DNA of 12,764 nucleotides. Source: an uncultured Planctomycetaceae bacterium (GTDB taxonomy: Bacteria > Planctomycetota > Planctomycetia > Pirellulales > UBA1268). Below the pieces are notes generated by a model. It did no database searches. It saw only the letters and a program-made list of their open reading frames with translations, and was not told the DNA's origin. The stretch covers positions 1-12,764 of the forward strand of contig CALAZQ010000482.1 in NCBI GenBank assembly GCA_937926325.1. The letters are read 5' to 3'. The position numbers and the translations under genes were made by a program. Below are positions 7,142 through 12,764 of the stretch, piece after piece (position 1 is the stretch's first letter; every line of letters begins with the position of its first letter).

Positions 7142-8293
7142 TTGCGACCGCTTCCCCCACCTGGCATTCGGACAACTCTGCGGTTGAGCGTCGCCGGTCT
7201 GCTGGCGACGGCGGTGATCACGGCGGCCCAGCCCGTCGCCGCCTGGCCGGTTCGTCATGCCGTCGGCATGTTTCGAGACGATCCGCGGCCGGCGGGCGAT
7301 CTGCCGATCGGCGTGGGGCCGGAATGGCAGCAGCAGCCGACCGGTCGCCGGCGGACCTCGCGGCGGGCGCGGCGGCGGGCCCAGCGGCGGGGCTGGGTGG
7401 ATGCCACCCCGCCGAAGCCCGGCGAGGGCCTCGAGGTTGTGCTGCCTGTCGAGCCCCACAGCCGGCTCCGAATTGACCATCGCGACATTCCCTACGCCGA
7501 GGGCTCCGAGCATCATCGGCTCGACATCTTTCTGCCGGGTGGCTGCCGGCAGGGCGGGCTGCCGCTGGTCGTCTGGCTGCCGGGTGAGGACTGGGTGAAG
7601 GTCGATCGCGCCGACTGTCCCATTCTCTGGCTGACGAGCCACGGCTATGCCGTGGCAACCATCCGCTATCGGCCCAGCACGGTGGGTCATTTTCCCGCTC
7701 AGCGAGACGATTGCCGCGACGCGATCCGCCGGCTGGTCGCGGATGCCGCCCTGTGGGGCATTGCTCCTGACCGCATCGCGGTAGTCGGCCGGGCCGGTGG
7801 CGGTCAGCTTGCTGCCCTGCTCGGCCTTGATCGCGATCAGGCTGAAGCCGCGGCTGATCCGGTGACGGTCCCGGTGCGGATCGCCGCCATCTGCGGCTTG
7901 AGCCCGGTCACCCATCTGCCCACCCTCGGCCCCGAACACGACAAGGCCTCGTCGGCTGCCAGCCGGCTGATCGGCGGTCCCTTGCCGGAATTCCGTGAGG
8001 CCGCCTTGGCCGCCAGCCCACTGTGGTATGCCTCGCCCGGTGATCCACCCACACTCCTCATCCACGAACGCGACGCTCCTGCTGTGCCGGTGAGCCAAAG
8101 CGAGCGGCTGCACGCTGCACTCCAGGCAGCCGGTGTGGACAGCCAGCTGATCGTTCGGGATCAGGCTGACCGAGGCATCTCAGCCAGCAGCCCCGTTGGA
8201 CGACTGCTGCTCGCCTTCCTCGACCGGACGCTCGCCGCCGATAGCACCAGTGTCGTCGTCAGTAACGCTGCAGGCAGGACGGAGGGCGGCTGA
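7142..8293 (+). CDS. Exported alpha/beta-hydrolase-fold protein, probable pseudoenzyme
   Basis: The 383-residue product has a signal-like N-terminus (TLRLSVAGLLATAVITAAQPVAA, about 12-34), an Arg-rich stretch (69-83, 10 Arg in 15), and an alpha/beta-hydrolase domain from about 110 resembling the BD-FAE/acetyl-esterase group. Fold markers are YAEGSEHHRLDIFLP, LPLVVWLPG, LTSHGYAVATIRYRPS, DCRDAIRRL, WGIAPDRIAVVGRAGGGQLAALLG, LLIHERDAPAVPVSQSERL and AALQAAGVDSQLIV. The catalytic residues look lost. The usual GxSxG reads G-R-A-G-G with Ala218 at the nucleophile, HGGGW reads PGEDW, and the expected C-terminal His is absent (DQADRGIS). It therefore probably binds rather than hydrolyses. The first TTG (7133) touches the GAGGA Shine-Dalgarno; the TTG at 7142 has 9-base spacing and is preferred. 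A TGA at 7127 excludes anything longer. Confidence 0.78.
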   Translation: MRPLPPPGIRTTLRLSVAGLLATAVITAAQPVAAWPVRHAVGMFRDDPRPAGDLPIGVGPEWQQQPTGRRRTSRRARRRAQRRGWVDATPPKPGEGLEVVLPVEPHSRLRIDHRDIPYAEGSEHHRLDIFLPGGCRQGGLPLVVWLPGEDWVKVDRADCPILWLTSHGYAVATIRYRPSTVGHFPAQRDDCRDAIRRLVADAALWGIAPDRIAVVGRAGGGQLAALLGLDRDQAEAAADPVTVPVRIAAICGLSPVTHLPTLGPEHDKASSAASRLIGGPLPEFREAALAASPLWYASPGDPPTLLIHERDAPAVPVSQSERLHAALQAAGVDSQLIVRDQADRGISASSPVGRLLLAFLDRTLAADSTSVVVSNAAGRTEGG

Positions 8294-8328
8294 AATCGGT
8301 CTTGCGTGGAGTGGCCACACCCCCGATT
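8294..8328 (+). terminator. Nested hairpin directly after the hydrolase-like stop
   Basis: AATCGG (8294-8299) pairs with CCGATT (8323-8328). Inside, GTGG (8306-8309) pairs with CCAC (8315-8318), overlapping the 8-base palindrome GTGGCCAC (8311-8318). The structure starts on the base after the stop codon. No U run follows. It argues against the upstream TTG/GTG starts for the next gene. Confidence 0.4.
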
Positions 8329-8385
8329 CTCCCGCGGTACGACAGAATTTCCACCGACCGGGACCAGCAGCAGCCCGTCTCAGCC

Positions 8386-9273
8386 ATGTTTTCAACCACC
8401 AGTCGCTTCGGTCGCTTCACCCGCCGACACTGGCTGGCAACAGTCGCCGCGGGTGGCTGCGGCGGCGCTGGGGGGCTGGTCGCTGAGTCGGTGTTTGTCA
8501 CCCCTTGTGCGCTTGCTACCACCCAGTTGGCGATCGGGAAGCCGAATGGAACGCGACGACCGCTGAGGCTGATCCAGCTGAGTGACCTGCACATCCGCGG
8601 CATCGGCCGGCTGGAAACCGATCTGCTCGCAGCGGTCACGGCTGCCGAACCAGACCTGATTCTGCTGACCGGTGATACCCTCGACTGCCGAAGGGGCATC
8701 GAGCCGTTGACCGAGTTTCTCCAGGCACTGCCGGCCGGTCCCGATCGCGTCGCCATCATCGGCAACTGGGAGTACAAGGCCGGCATTGCCCCGGACCGTT
8801 TCCGGCAACTGCTCGGTCGGCACGACGTGCGACTGCTGTGCAACGAGTCGATTGATATCGCCTTCAACGGACTCCCCCTGCGGATCACCGGGCTCGACGA
8901 CCTGGTCTGCGGCCAGCCCGCCAGCCCGCGGCCGATCGCGGCTGCCGACCCGATGGCGGAGCATCTCCTGCTGGCCCACTGTCCAGCCGCCCGCGACCAA
9001 CTGCCGCCGCTGGCCGGACCGGCGGTCAGCCTGATGCTCAGCGGGCATACCCATGGAGGCCAGATCGCCCCGGCTGGCCTGCCGATTGTCACGCCGCCGG
9101 GGAGTGGTCGGTATGTCACCGGCTGGTACGTTGAGGGCGGGCCGCCGATGTACGTGTCGCGAGGGATCGGCACCTCGACGCTGCCGATCCGACTCGGGGC
9201 GTCCCCCGAACTGGTCATCGTTGACTGGTGGCTGGGCGATTCGAACGACGCGCAGCCGTTACAGTCGGCGTAA
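8386..9273 (+). CDS. Tat-exported calcineurin-type metallophosphoesterase
   Basis: The 295-residue product has a twin-arginine signal (FTRRHWLATVAAGG, RR at 13-14, then a Gly/Ala-rich stretch), so it is probably exported folded with its metals loaded. The metallophosphoesterase motifs follow: LSDLH (D67, H69), LLTGDTLD (D97), IIGNWEY (N127), LLAHCP (H198) and LSGHTHGGQ (H221, H223). The arrangement, including GHTHGGQ and the late YVSRGIGTS segment, resembles YkuE-like phosphoesterases; the substrate (a nucleotide or lipid phosphoester) is not determined. The motif III His of GNH[DE] is Trp128 here. Start: the frame is open upstream to a TTG at 8302, but those extra codons would overlie the preceding hairpin and push the Tat motif too far in. 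The ATG at 8386 has no clear Shine-Dalgarno. It is 92 bp after the hydrolase-like gene, same strand. Confidence 0.85.
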   Translation: MFSTTSRFGRFTRRHWLATVAAGGCGGAGGLVAESVFVTPCALATTQLAIGKPNGTRRPLRLIQLSDLHIRGIGRLETDLLAAVTAAEPDLILLTGDTLDCRRGIEPLTEFLQALPAGPDRVAIIGNWEYKAGIAPDRFRQLLGRHDVRLLCNESIDIAFNGLPLRITGLDDLVCGQPASPRPIAAADPMAEHLLLAHCPAARDQLPPLAGPAVSLMLSGHTHGGQIAPAGLPIVTPPGSGRYVTGWYVEGGPPMYVSRGIGTSTLPIRLGASPELVIVDWWLGDSNDAQPLQSA

Positions 9274-9289
9274 AGAGCCTTTTCGCTCT
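9274..9289 (+). terminator. Short hairpin directly after the phosphoesterase stop
   Basis: AGAGC and GCTCT pair around the loop CTTTTC, starting on the base after the stop codon. The stem is only 5 bp and no U tract follows, so its role is uncertain. Confidence 0.3.
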
Positions 9290-9378
9290 CGCTTGTGCAG
9301 GCTTCCAGGCTGGCTGGCCGATCACCTTGCTGAGGTCAGGATGCGCCTCCCGCTCGCGATCCCGTGAGTCTGTGTCCT

Positions 9379-9416
9379 GGCCGCAAGGCGGCCCCGATCG
9401 GTTCCGGTCGTGGAAC
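9379..9416 (+). repeat. Two tandem hairpins ahead of the sigma factor gene
   Basis: GGCCGC-AAG-GCGGCC (9379-9393, 6-bp perfect stem) is followed by GTTCC-ggtcgt-GGAAC (9401-9416, 5-bp stem). They occupy the middle of the 188-bp gap between the phosphoesterase and the sigma factor. They could end upstream transcription or form a structured leader for the sigma gene. Confidence 0.35.
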
Positions 9417-9461
9417 GGTTGCCGCCCCAACAAGCCACCGCAGGAACGCCCCAGCCACGCC

Positions 9462-10352
9462 ATGCCGAGCCGTATTCGCCGATCTGACAACAGCCCCGCT
9501 CAGAACCCGCTGGAGACCTACCTCCGCGAGATCAACGAGACCTCACTGCTGACTGCAGCCGAAGAAAAACAACTGGCCACCCGGGTACGGCAGGGTGATG
9601 CTGCCGCCCGGGACCATATGGTACGGGCCAACCTGCGGCTGGTGGTCAACATCGCCCGTGGCTACGCCAACCGGGGCCTGCCGCTGCCCGACCTGATTGA
9701 AGAGGGGAACCTCGGTCTGCTGCGGGCGGTCGAAGGCTTTGATCCGAAGGTCGGCACCCGGTTCAGTACCTATGCCAGCTACTGGATCAAGCAGTCGATC
9801 AAGCGATCGCTGATCAACAACGGCAAGACCATCCGGATTCCGGCCTACATGGTCGAGATTCTCTCGAAGTGGCGGCGGGCCTCGGCGCGACTGCTGGAGA
9901 TTCTGGGCCGCACGCCGACGCCGGAAGAGGTGGCCCGCATGCTCGGGCTGGCCCGGAAGAAACTGCCGATCATCAAGAAGGCGATGCAGGTCCACCAGGC
10001 CGGTCCCCAGACCGACCAGACCGAAGGGGGCTGGTCACTCGGCGACATCGTGGAAGACGAGAACGCCCGCTGTCCGGCCGAGGTGATGCTGGACGAAGAC
10101 ACGCTGCAGCATGTGCTGCGGCGGATCGACGAACTGGACGAACGGGCCGCAACGATCATCAGGCTGCGGTTCGGGCTGGGTGGGGGTGAGCCGATGACGC
10201 TCAAGGAAATCGGCGGTGTGCTGGGGCTGACCCGCGAGCGGGTCCGGCAGATCGAGTCGGAGACGCTTGCTTCGCTGGCAGCTGAAATTGACGGGACGCC
10301 GCGGGCGACCATCAGCCTGCGGCCAAACCGCCGGTTGCGGCGGGGGGCCTAG
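9462..10352 (+). CDS. RpoD-like (group 2) RNA polymerase sigma-70 factor
   Basis: The 296-residue sigma factor lacks region 1.1. Region 1.2 is NPLETYLREINETSLLTAAEE (15-35). Region 2 spans about 50-138: ARDHMVRANLRLVVNIARGY, LPDLIEEGNLGLLRAVEGFDP (core binding), FSTYASYWIKQSIKRSL (-10 melting and recognition) and KTIRIPAYMVEI. Region 3 covers about 140-210, and region 4 about 222-275 has DERAATIIRLRFGL and the -35-binding helix-turn-helix MTLKEIGGVLGLTRERVRQIESETL. Length and the near-RpoD regions 2 and 4 point to a group 2 alternative sigma, so it should recognise housekeeping-like promoters. The acidic linker GDIVEDENARCPAEVML matches the RpoD sigma-finger/region 3-4 linker. The frame is open upstream to a GTG at 9228, but that part overlaps the phosphoesterase gene and lacks sigma sequence; the ATG at 9462 starts 14 residues before region 1.2. 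No strong Shine-Dalgarno. Confidence 0.92.
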   Translation: MPSRIRRSDNSPAQNPLETYLREINETSLLTAAEEKQLATRVRQGDAAARDHMVRANLRLVVNIARGYANRGLPLPDLIEEGNLGLLRAVEGFDPKVGTRFSTYASYWIKQSIKRSLINNGKTIRIPAYMVEILSKWRRASARLLEILGRTPTPEEVARMLGLARKKLPIIKKAMQVHQAGPQTDQTEGGWSLGDIVEDENARCPAEVMLDEDTLQHVLRRIDELDERAATIIRLRFGLGGGEPMTLKEIGGVLGLTRERVRQIESETLASLAAEIDGTPRATISLRPNRRLRRGA

Positions 10353-10370
10353 GCGGGATACCTTCTGGGC

Positions 10371-10883
10371 ATGGACCTCACCGCACACATTCGGGCAGTA
10401 CCCGACTTTCCCAAGCCGGGCATCCTGTTCCGTGACATCACGCCGCTGCTGGCCGAGCCGGCCGCTTTCATGGCGGCGATCGACCGGCTGGCTGAGCCGT
10501 GGCAGGCTGATGACATCGCTGCCGTGGCGGCGGTCGAAGCCCGAGGCTTTCTCTTCGCCGGGCCGTTGGCAGTGAAGCTCGGCGTCGGGATCATTCCCGT
10601 CCGCAAGCCAGGAAAGCTGCCGGCGGAAACGATCAGCTATCGCTACGACCTGGAATATGGCAGCGATACGTTGGAGATGCACCGCGGCATCCTCGCCCCG
10701 GAATCGCGGGTGCTGGTGGTCGATGATGTGTTGGCCACCGGCGGCACGGCAGAGGCCTGTGTGCGGCTGATCGAGTCGGCCGGGGCGACGGTGGCCGGCT
10801 GCTCGTTTCTGGTCGAGCTTGGCGGCCTCGGTGGACGGGAGCGACTCGCCGGCCAGCGGATCGAATCGGTCCTCCACTACTGA
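10371..10883 (+). CDS. apt: Adenine phosphoribosyltransferase
   Basis: The 170-residue enzyme, full length for the family, converts adenine and PRPP to AMP and pyrophosphate in cytoplasmic purine salvage. Diagnostic parts are PDFPKPGILFRDITPLL at 11-27, VEARGFLFAGPLA at 55-67, VRKPGKLPAETISY at 77-90 (the flexible-loop side), and the PRPP-binding loop VVDDVLATGGTAEA at 116-129. The tail VELGGLGGRERL is also typical. The ATG lies 18 bases after the sigma factor's stop with no distinct promoter or Shine-Dalgarno between them, so co-transcription with the sigma gene is likely. Confidence 0.97.
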   Translation: MDLTAHIRAVPDFPKPGILFRDITPLLAEPAAFMAAIDRLAEPWQADDIAAVAAVEARGFLFAGPLAVKLGVGIIPVRKPGKLPAETISYRYDLEYGSDTLEMHRGILAPESRVLVVDDVLATGGTAEACVRLIESAGATVAGCSFLVELGGLGGRERLAGQRIESVLHY

Positions 10884-10933
10884 CACCGCCTGACCTCGGT
10901 CTCGGTCACTACGGTCCCTGCACCACCAGCACC

Positions 10934-12073
10934 ATGTCCCGCATCGTCATCGCCATGTCGGGAGGCGTCGATTCCAGCGTCGCCGCCGCGCTGCTGGTCG
11001 AGGCGGGGCATGACTGCATCGGCGTGTTCATGCGGCATGGTCAGCCGGCCCTGCCGACGGATGCCGGGCAACTGCCCATCGTTGAAGCCACTGCAGCCCG
11101 GTCGGGTCATCAGGGCTGCTGTAGCGTCAGTGATGCCGTCGATGCCCGCCGGGTGGCCGACCGGCTGGGCATTCCGCTCTATCCGCTCGACCTGACCGAT
11201 GACTTCGAGCAGATCATCGACAGCTTTGCCGCCGACTATGCCGCCGGCCGTACTCCCAACCCCTGTGTCCGCTGTAACCAGTGGATCAAGTTCGGCCGGC
11301 TGTTTGACCACGCCGATGCAATTGGTGCCAGCCATGTGGCCACCGGCCACTATGCCCGGCTGCTCGAGCCGGCAGCGGCCGAGCCAGCCGTTCCGGAACT
11401 GCACCGCGGCCACGACACCGCCCGTGACCAGTCGTATGTGCTCTTCGGCATTGGTCCCGACCGGCTGCAGCGGATGCTGCTGCCGGTGGGTGGCCTGGCG
11501 AAACGCGAGGTCCGCCGGCGGGCCGAAGCCCTCGGGCTGAGCACGGCTGCCAAGCCCGACAGCCAGGAGATCTGCTTTGTGGCCCCGGGTGAACATCCAC
11601 GGCTGGTGGCCCACCGCATCGGCGGCTCACGGGCGGGGGAGATCGTGGACGAGCAGGGCCGGGTGCTGGGGGAGCATGCCGGCATCGAGCACTTCACCAT
11701 CGGCCAGCGACAGGGGCTGGGCATCGCCGTCGGCAGCCCGCTCTACGTGCTGCGGATCGAGCCGGCAACCTGCCGGATCGTGGTCGGGCCGCGTGAGGCC
11801 CTGCCGCTGACAAGCCTGCAGGCGACCGAGGCAAGCTGGATCGCGCCGGTGCCCGACGGGCCGTTTCCCTGTCTGGTTCAGTGCCGGGCCCAGCGGCCGG
11901 CGGCCCGGGCGATTGTCACCCGGCACGGCCCCGACCGGTTCGAGGCTCGGTTTTTGGAGCCGACAATCGATGCCCCGGGACCGATCACCCCCGGCCAGCC
12001 GGCTGTCTGCTATGACGGCAGCCGGCTTCTCGGTGGGGGCTGGATCAGCCGCGAATCGGTCGTCGCGGGCTGA
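10934..12073 (+). CDS. mnmA: tRNA-specific 2-thiouridylase MnmA
   Basis: The 379-residue enzyme activates C2 of wobble uridine-34 in tRNA-Lys/Glu/Gln with ATP and transfers sulfur to make 2-thiouridine. The PP-loop SGGVDSSVAA (9-18) binds ATP. CCSVSDAVDARRVADRLGIP (62-81), GRTPNPCVRCNQWIKFG (105-121), HVATGHYARL (134-143) and RDQSYVLFG (164-172) follow in family order, then SQEICFV with the catalytic persulfide Cys214. HFTIGQRQGLGI (253-264) opens the C-terminal beta domains. The active-site loop is the Cys-x-x-Cys type (C111, C114): Cys111 stands where the E. coli enzyme has Asp, and Cys114 aligns with its catalytic Cys102. A 20-residue insert (37-57) precedes the CCS motif. The gene starts 50 bp after apt; no Shine-Dalgarno is obvious, and residue 2 onward matches the family start closely. 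Confidence 0.96.
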   Translation: MSRIVIAMSGGVDSSVAAALLVEAGHDCIGVFMRHGQPALPTDAGQLPIVEATAARSGHQGCCSVSDAVDARRVADRLGIPLYPLDLTDDFEQIIDSFAADYAAGRTPNPCVRCNQWIKFGRLFDHADAIGASHVATGHYARLLEPAAAEPAVPELHRGHDTARDQSYVLFGIGPDRLQRMLLPVGGLAKREVRRRAEALGLSTAAKPDSQEICFVAPGEHPRLVAHRIGGSRAGEIVDEQGRVLGEHAGIEHFTIGQRQGLGIAVGSPLYVLRIEPATCRIVVGPREALPLTSLQATEASWIAPVPDGPFPCLVQCRAQRPAARAIVTRHGPDRFEARFLEPTIDAPGPITPGQPAVCYDGSRLLGGGWISRESVVAG

Positions 12074-12074
12074 C

Positions 12075-12119
12075 GGACCCCAAACCGTGTGGCTGCCGCC
12101 GGCTGGTTTGCCTGGGGCC
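12075..12119 (+). terminator. Imperfect hairpin just after the mnmA stop
   Basis: Left arm GGACCCCAAACC (12075-12086) pairs with right arm GGTTTG-cct-GGGGCC (12105-12119). This gives CAAACC/GGTTTG, then CCC/GGG across a 3-base bulge, an A-G mismatch, and GG/CC. It begins one base past the stop codon; no U tract follows. Likely the end of the sigma-apt-mnmA transcript. Confidence 0.4.
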
Positions 12120-12135
12120 GAAATCCAACTAGCAT
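12108..12135 (+). promoter_or_regulatory. Candidate promoter for floA
   Basis: TTGCCT (12108-12113), a 16-base gap, then TAGCAT (12130-12135). Each hexamer matches the sigma-70 consensus at four of six bases. Transcription would start about 35 bases before the floA ATG. The -35 box overlaps the right arm of the mnmA hairpin. Confidence 0.3.
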
Positions 12136-12177
12136 CACTTGTGTCCCTTCGCCACTGACCGTCTGTGAGGCCCCTCA

Positions 12178-12764
12178 ATGCCCCCCGCCGCCCTTGCCGT
12201 CCTCGGCGTTCTGCTTGGCATCATCGCCCTGACGGTGCTGCTGCTGATCTTCAATTATGGGCAGATCTGGTTTCAGGCCTACTGGTCAAAGGCGACCGTC
12301 ACCTTCCTGGAACTCTTCGGTATGAGCCTGCGGAAGGTGAATGCCCGCACGATCGTGCAGGCGCGGATCATGGCAACGCAGGCCGGCCTGGGCAAAGACA
12401 TCTCCTCCAACCGGCTCGAGGCCCACTACCTCGCCGGCGGCGATGTGCCCCGGGTGATCCGGGCCCTGATTGCCGCCCACCGGGCCGGCATCGACCTCGA
12501 CTTTGACCGGGCCTGTGCCATCGACCTGGCCGGCCGTGACGTGCTCGATGCCGTCCAGACCAGCGTCAACCCCAAGGTGATCGACTGCCCCGACGTGGCC
12601 AGCGGCAAGTCGACTCTTTCGGCCGTGGCCCGCAACGGCGTGGAACTGAAAATTCGGGCTCGCGTGACCGTCCGCACCAACCTGCTGCAGCTCATCGGCG
12701 GTGCCACCGAAGAGACGATCATCGCCCGCGTCGGCGAGGGCATCATCACCTCGATCGGTTCGGC
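12178..12764 (+). CDS. floA: Flotillin-like protein FloA (3' end off window)
   Basis: The 195 visible codons match the bacterial flotillin-like FloA (YqfA/UPF0365) family, membrane proteins that scaffold functional microdomains and affect membrane fluidity. Residues 4-26 are one hydrophobic segment that probably enters the membrane without cleavage. Conserved blocks follow: [13 protein letters not shown] (42-54), [20 protein letters not shown] (78-97), [20 protein letters not shown] (114-133), [14 protein letters not shown] (155-168) and [22 protein letters not shown] (174-195), where the window ends within the SPFH-like domain. About 130 residues should remain. A short stretch around 141-150 ([10 protein letters not shown]) looks inserted relative to the Bacillus protein; it resembles a P-loop only in spelling. 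GAGG (12167-12170) sits 7 bases before the ATG. In Bacillus an NfeD-type gene precedes floA; here mnmA does. Confidence 0.94.
   Translation, partial: MPPAALAVLGVLLGIIALTVLLLIFNYGQIWFQAYWSKATVTFLELFGMSLRKVNARTIVQARIMATQAGLGKDISSNRLEAHYLAGGDVPRVIRALIAAHRAGIDLDFDRACAIDLAGRDVLDAVQTSVNPKVIDCPDVASGKSTLSAVARNGVELKIRARVTVRTNLLQLIGGATEETIIARVGEGIITSIGS

Noticed and set aside
7345..7392. CGG-rich run considered as a tandem repeat array
   Set aside because: Irregular units inside a coding frame; it reads as the Arg-rich linker of the hydrolase-like protein.
6911..8113. Open reading frame of 400 codons on the minus strand
   Set aside because: Antisense to the DUF1559 gene end and the hydrolase-like gene; low-complexity Gly/Arg/Pro-rich translation without motifs.
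8302..8385. N-terminal extension of the phosphoesterase from a TTG at 8302
   Set aside because: It lies over a hairpin that starts right at the previous stop and would bury the twin-arginine motif about 40 residues in.
9228..9461. N-terminal extension of the sigma factor from a GTG at 9228
   Set aside because: Overlaps the phosphoesterase C-terminus, crosses hairpins, and its translation does not resemble sigma region 1.1.
1..12764. CRISPR arrays, insertion sequences, tRNA or rRNA genes, toxin-antitoxin or defence cassettes
   Set aside because: No spaced direct repeats, no transposase motifs or terminal repeats, no cloverleaf with a T-loop consensus, and every long gene is assigned to another family.

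Overview
This window looks like chromosomal DNA from a GC-rich Planctomycetota bacterium, most likely of the Pirellula type. The pointers are a DUF1559 protein with a type IV pilin-like N-terminus and an H-x9-DG C-terminal motif, a ThuA-like secreted protein, a secreted DUF1080 (3-keto-disaccharide hydrolase) domain fused to a PQQ-type sugar dehydrogenase propeller, a VCBS/FG-GAP propeller protein, and a FloA flotillin-like protein. This placement is inferred from the gene families; no rRNA or other marker is present.

Left part (1-5904), accessory and secretory. A ThuA-like gene runs leftwards off the window edge. Diverging from it are a secreted DNase I-type endonuclease/exonuclease/phosphatase protein (1059-1979) and a seven-repeat calcium-loop propeller protein (2078-3295). 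Meeting the latter tail to tail, with 3 bases between, is a 60-residue single-pass membrane protein (3299-3481, minus). Behind it on the same strand is the DUF1080-sugar dehydrogenase fusion (3713-5656). ThuA-like and DUF1080 proteins are both tied to 3-keto-sugar metabolism in other bacteria, so this part may serve extracytoplasmic sugar breakdown. No dedicated oxidoreductase or transporter is visible here.

Middle part (5905-9273). A DUF1559 pseudopilin-like protein is followed by a good terminator-like hairpin. Next comes an exported alpha/beta-hydrolase-fold protein whose nucleophile serine, oxyanion-hole motif and catalytic histidine all appear lost, so it is a likely pseudoenzyme. After it lies a Tat-exported calcineurin-type metallophosphoesterase with Trp in place of the usual motif III His.

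Right part (9462-12764), core functions. A group 2-like sigma-70 factor is followed after 18 bp by adenine phosphoribosyltransferase (apt) and after a further 50 bp by the tRNA 2-thiouridylase mnmA. All three are on the plus strand and could be co-transcribed. A terminator-like hairpin and a candidate promoter separate them from floA, which runs off the right edge.

No mobile element, CRISPR array, tRNA, rRNA or defence system was found. Every intergenic stretch is under 300 bp; the largest (5657-5904) is a divergent regulatory region. Several genes carry a GC-rich inverted repeat within a few bases of the stop codon, without a U tract. The least expected items are the hydrolase pseudoenzyme and the DUF1080-PQQ dehydrogenase fusion. 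Nothing here can be called a new multi-gene system with confidence.
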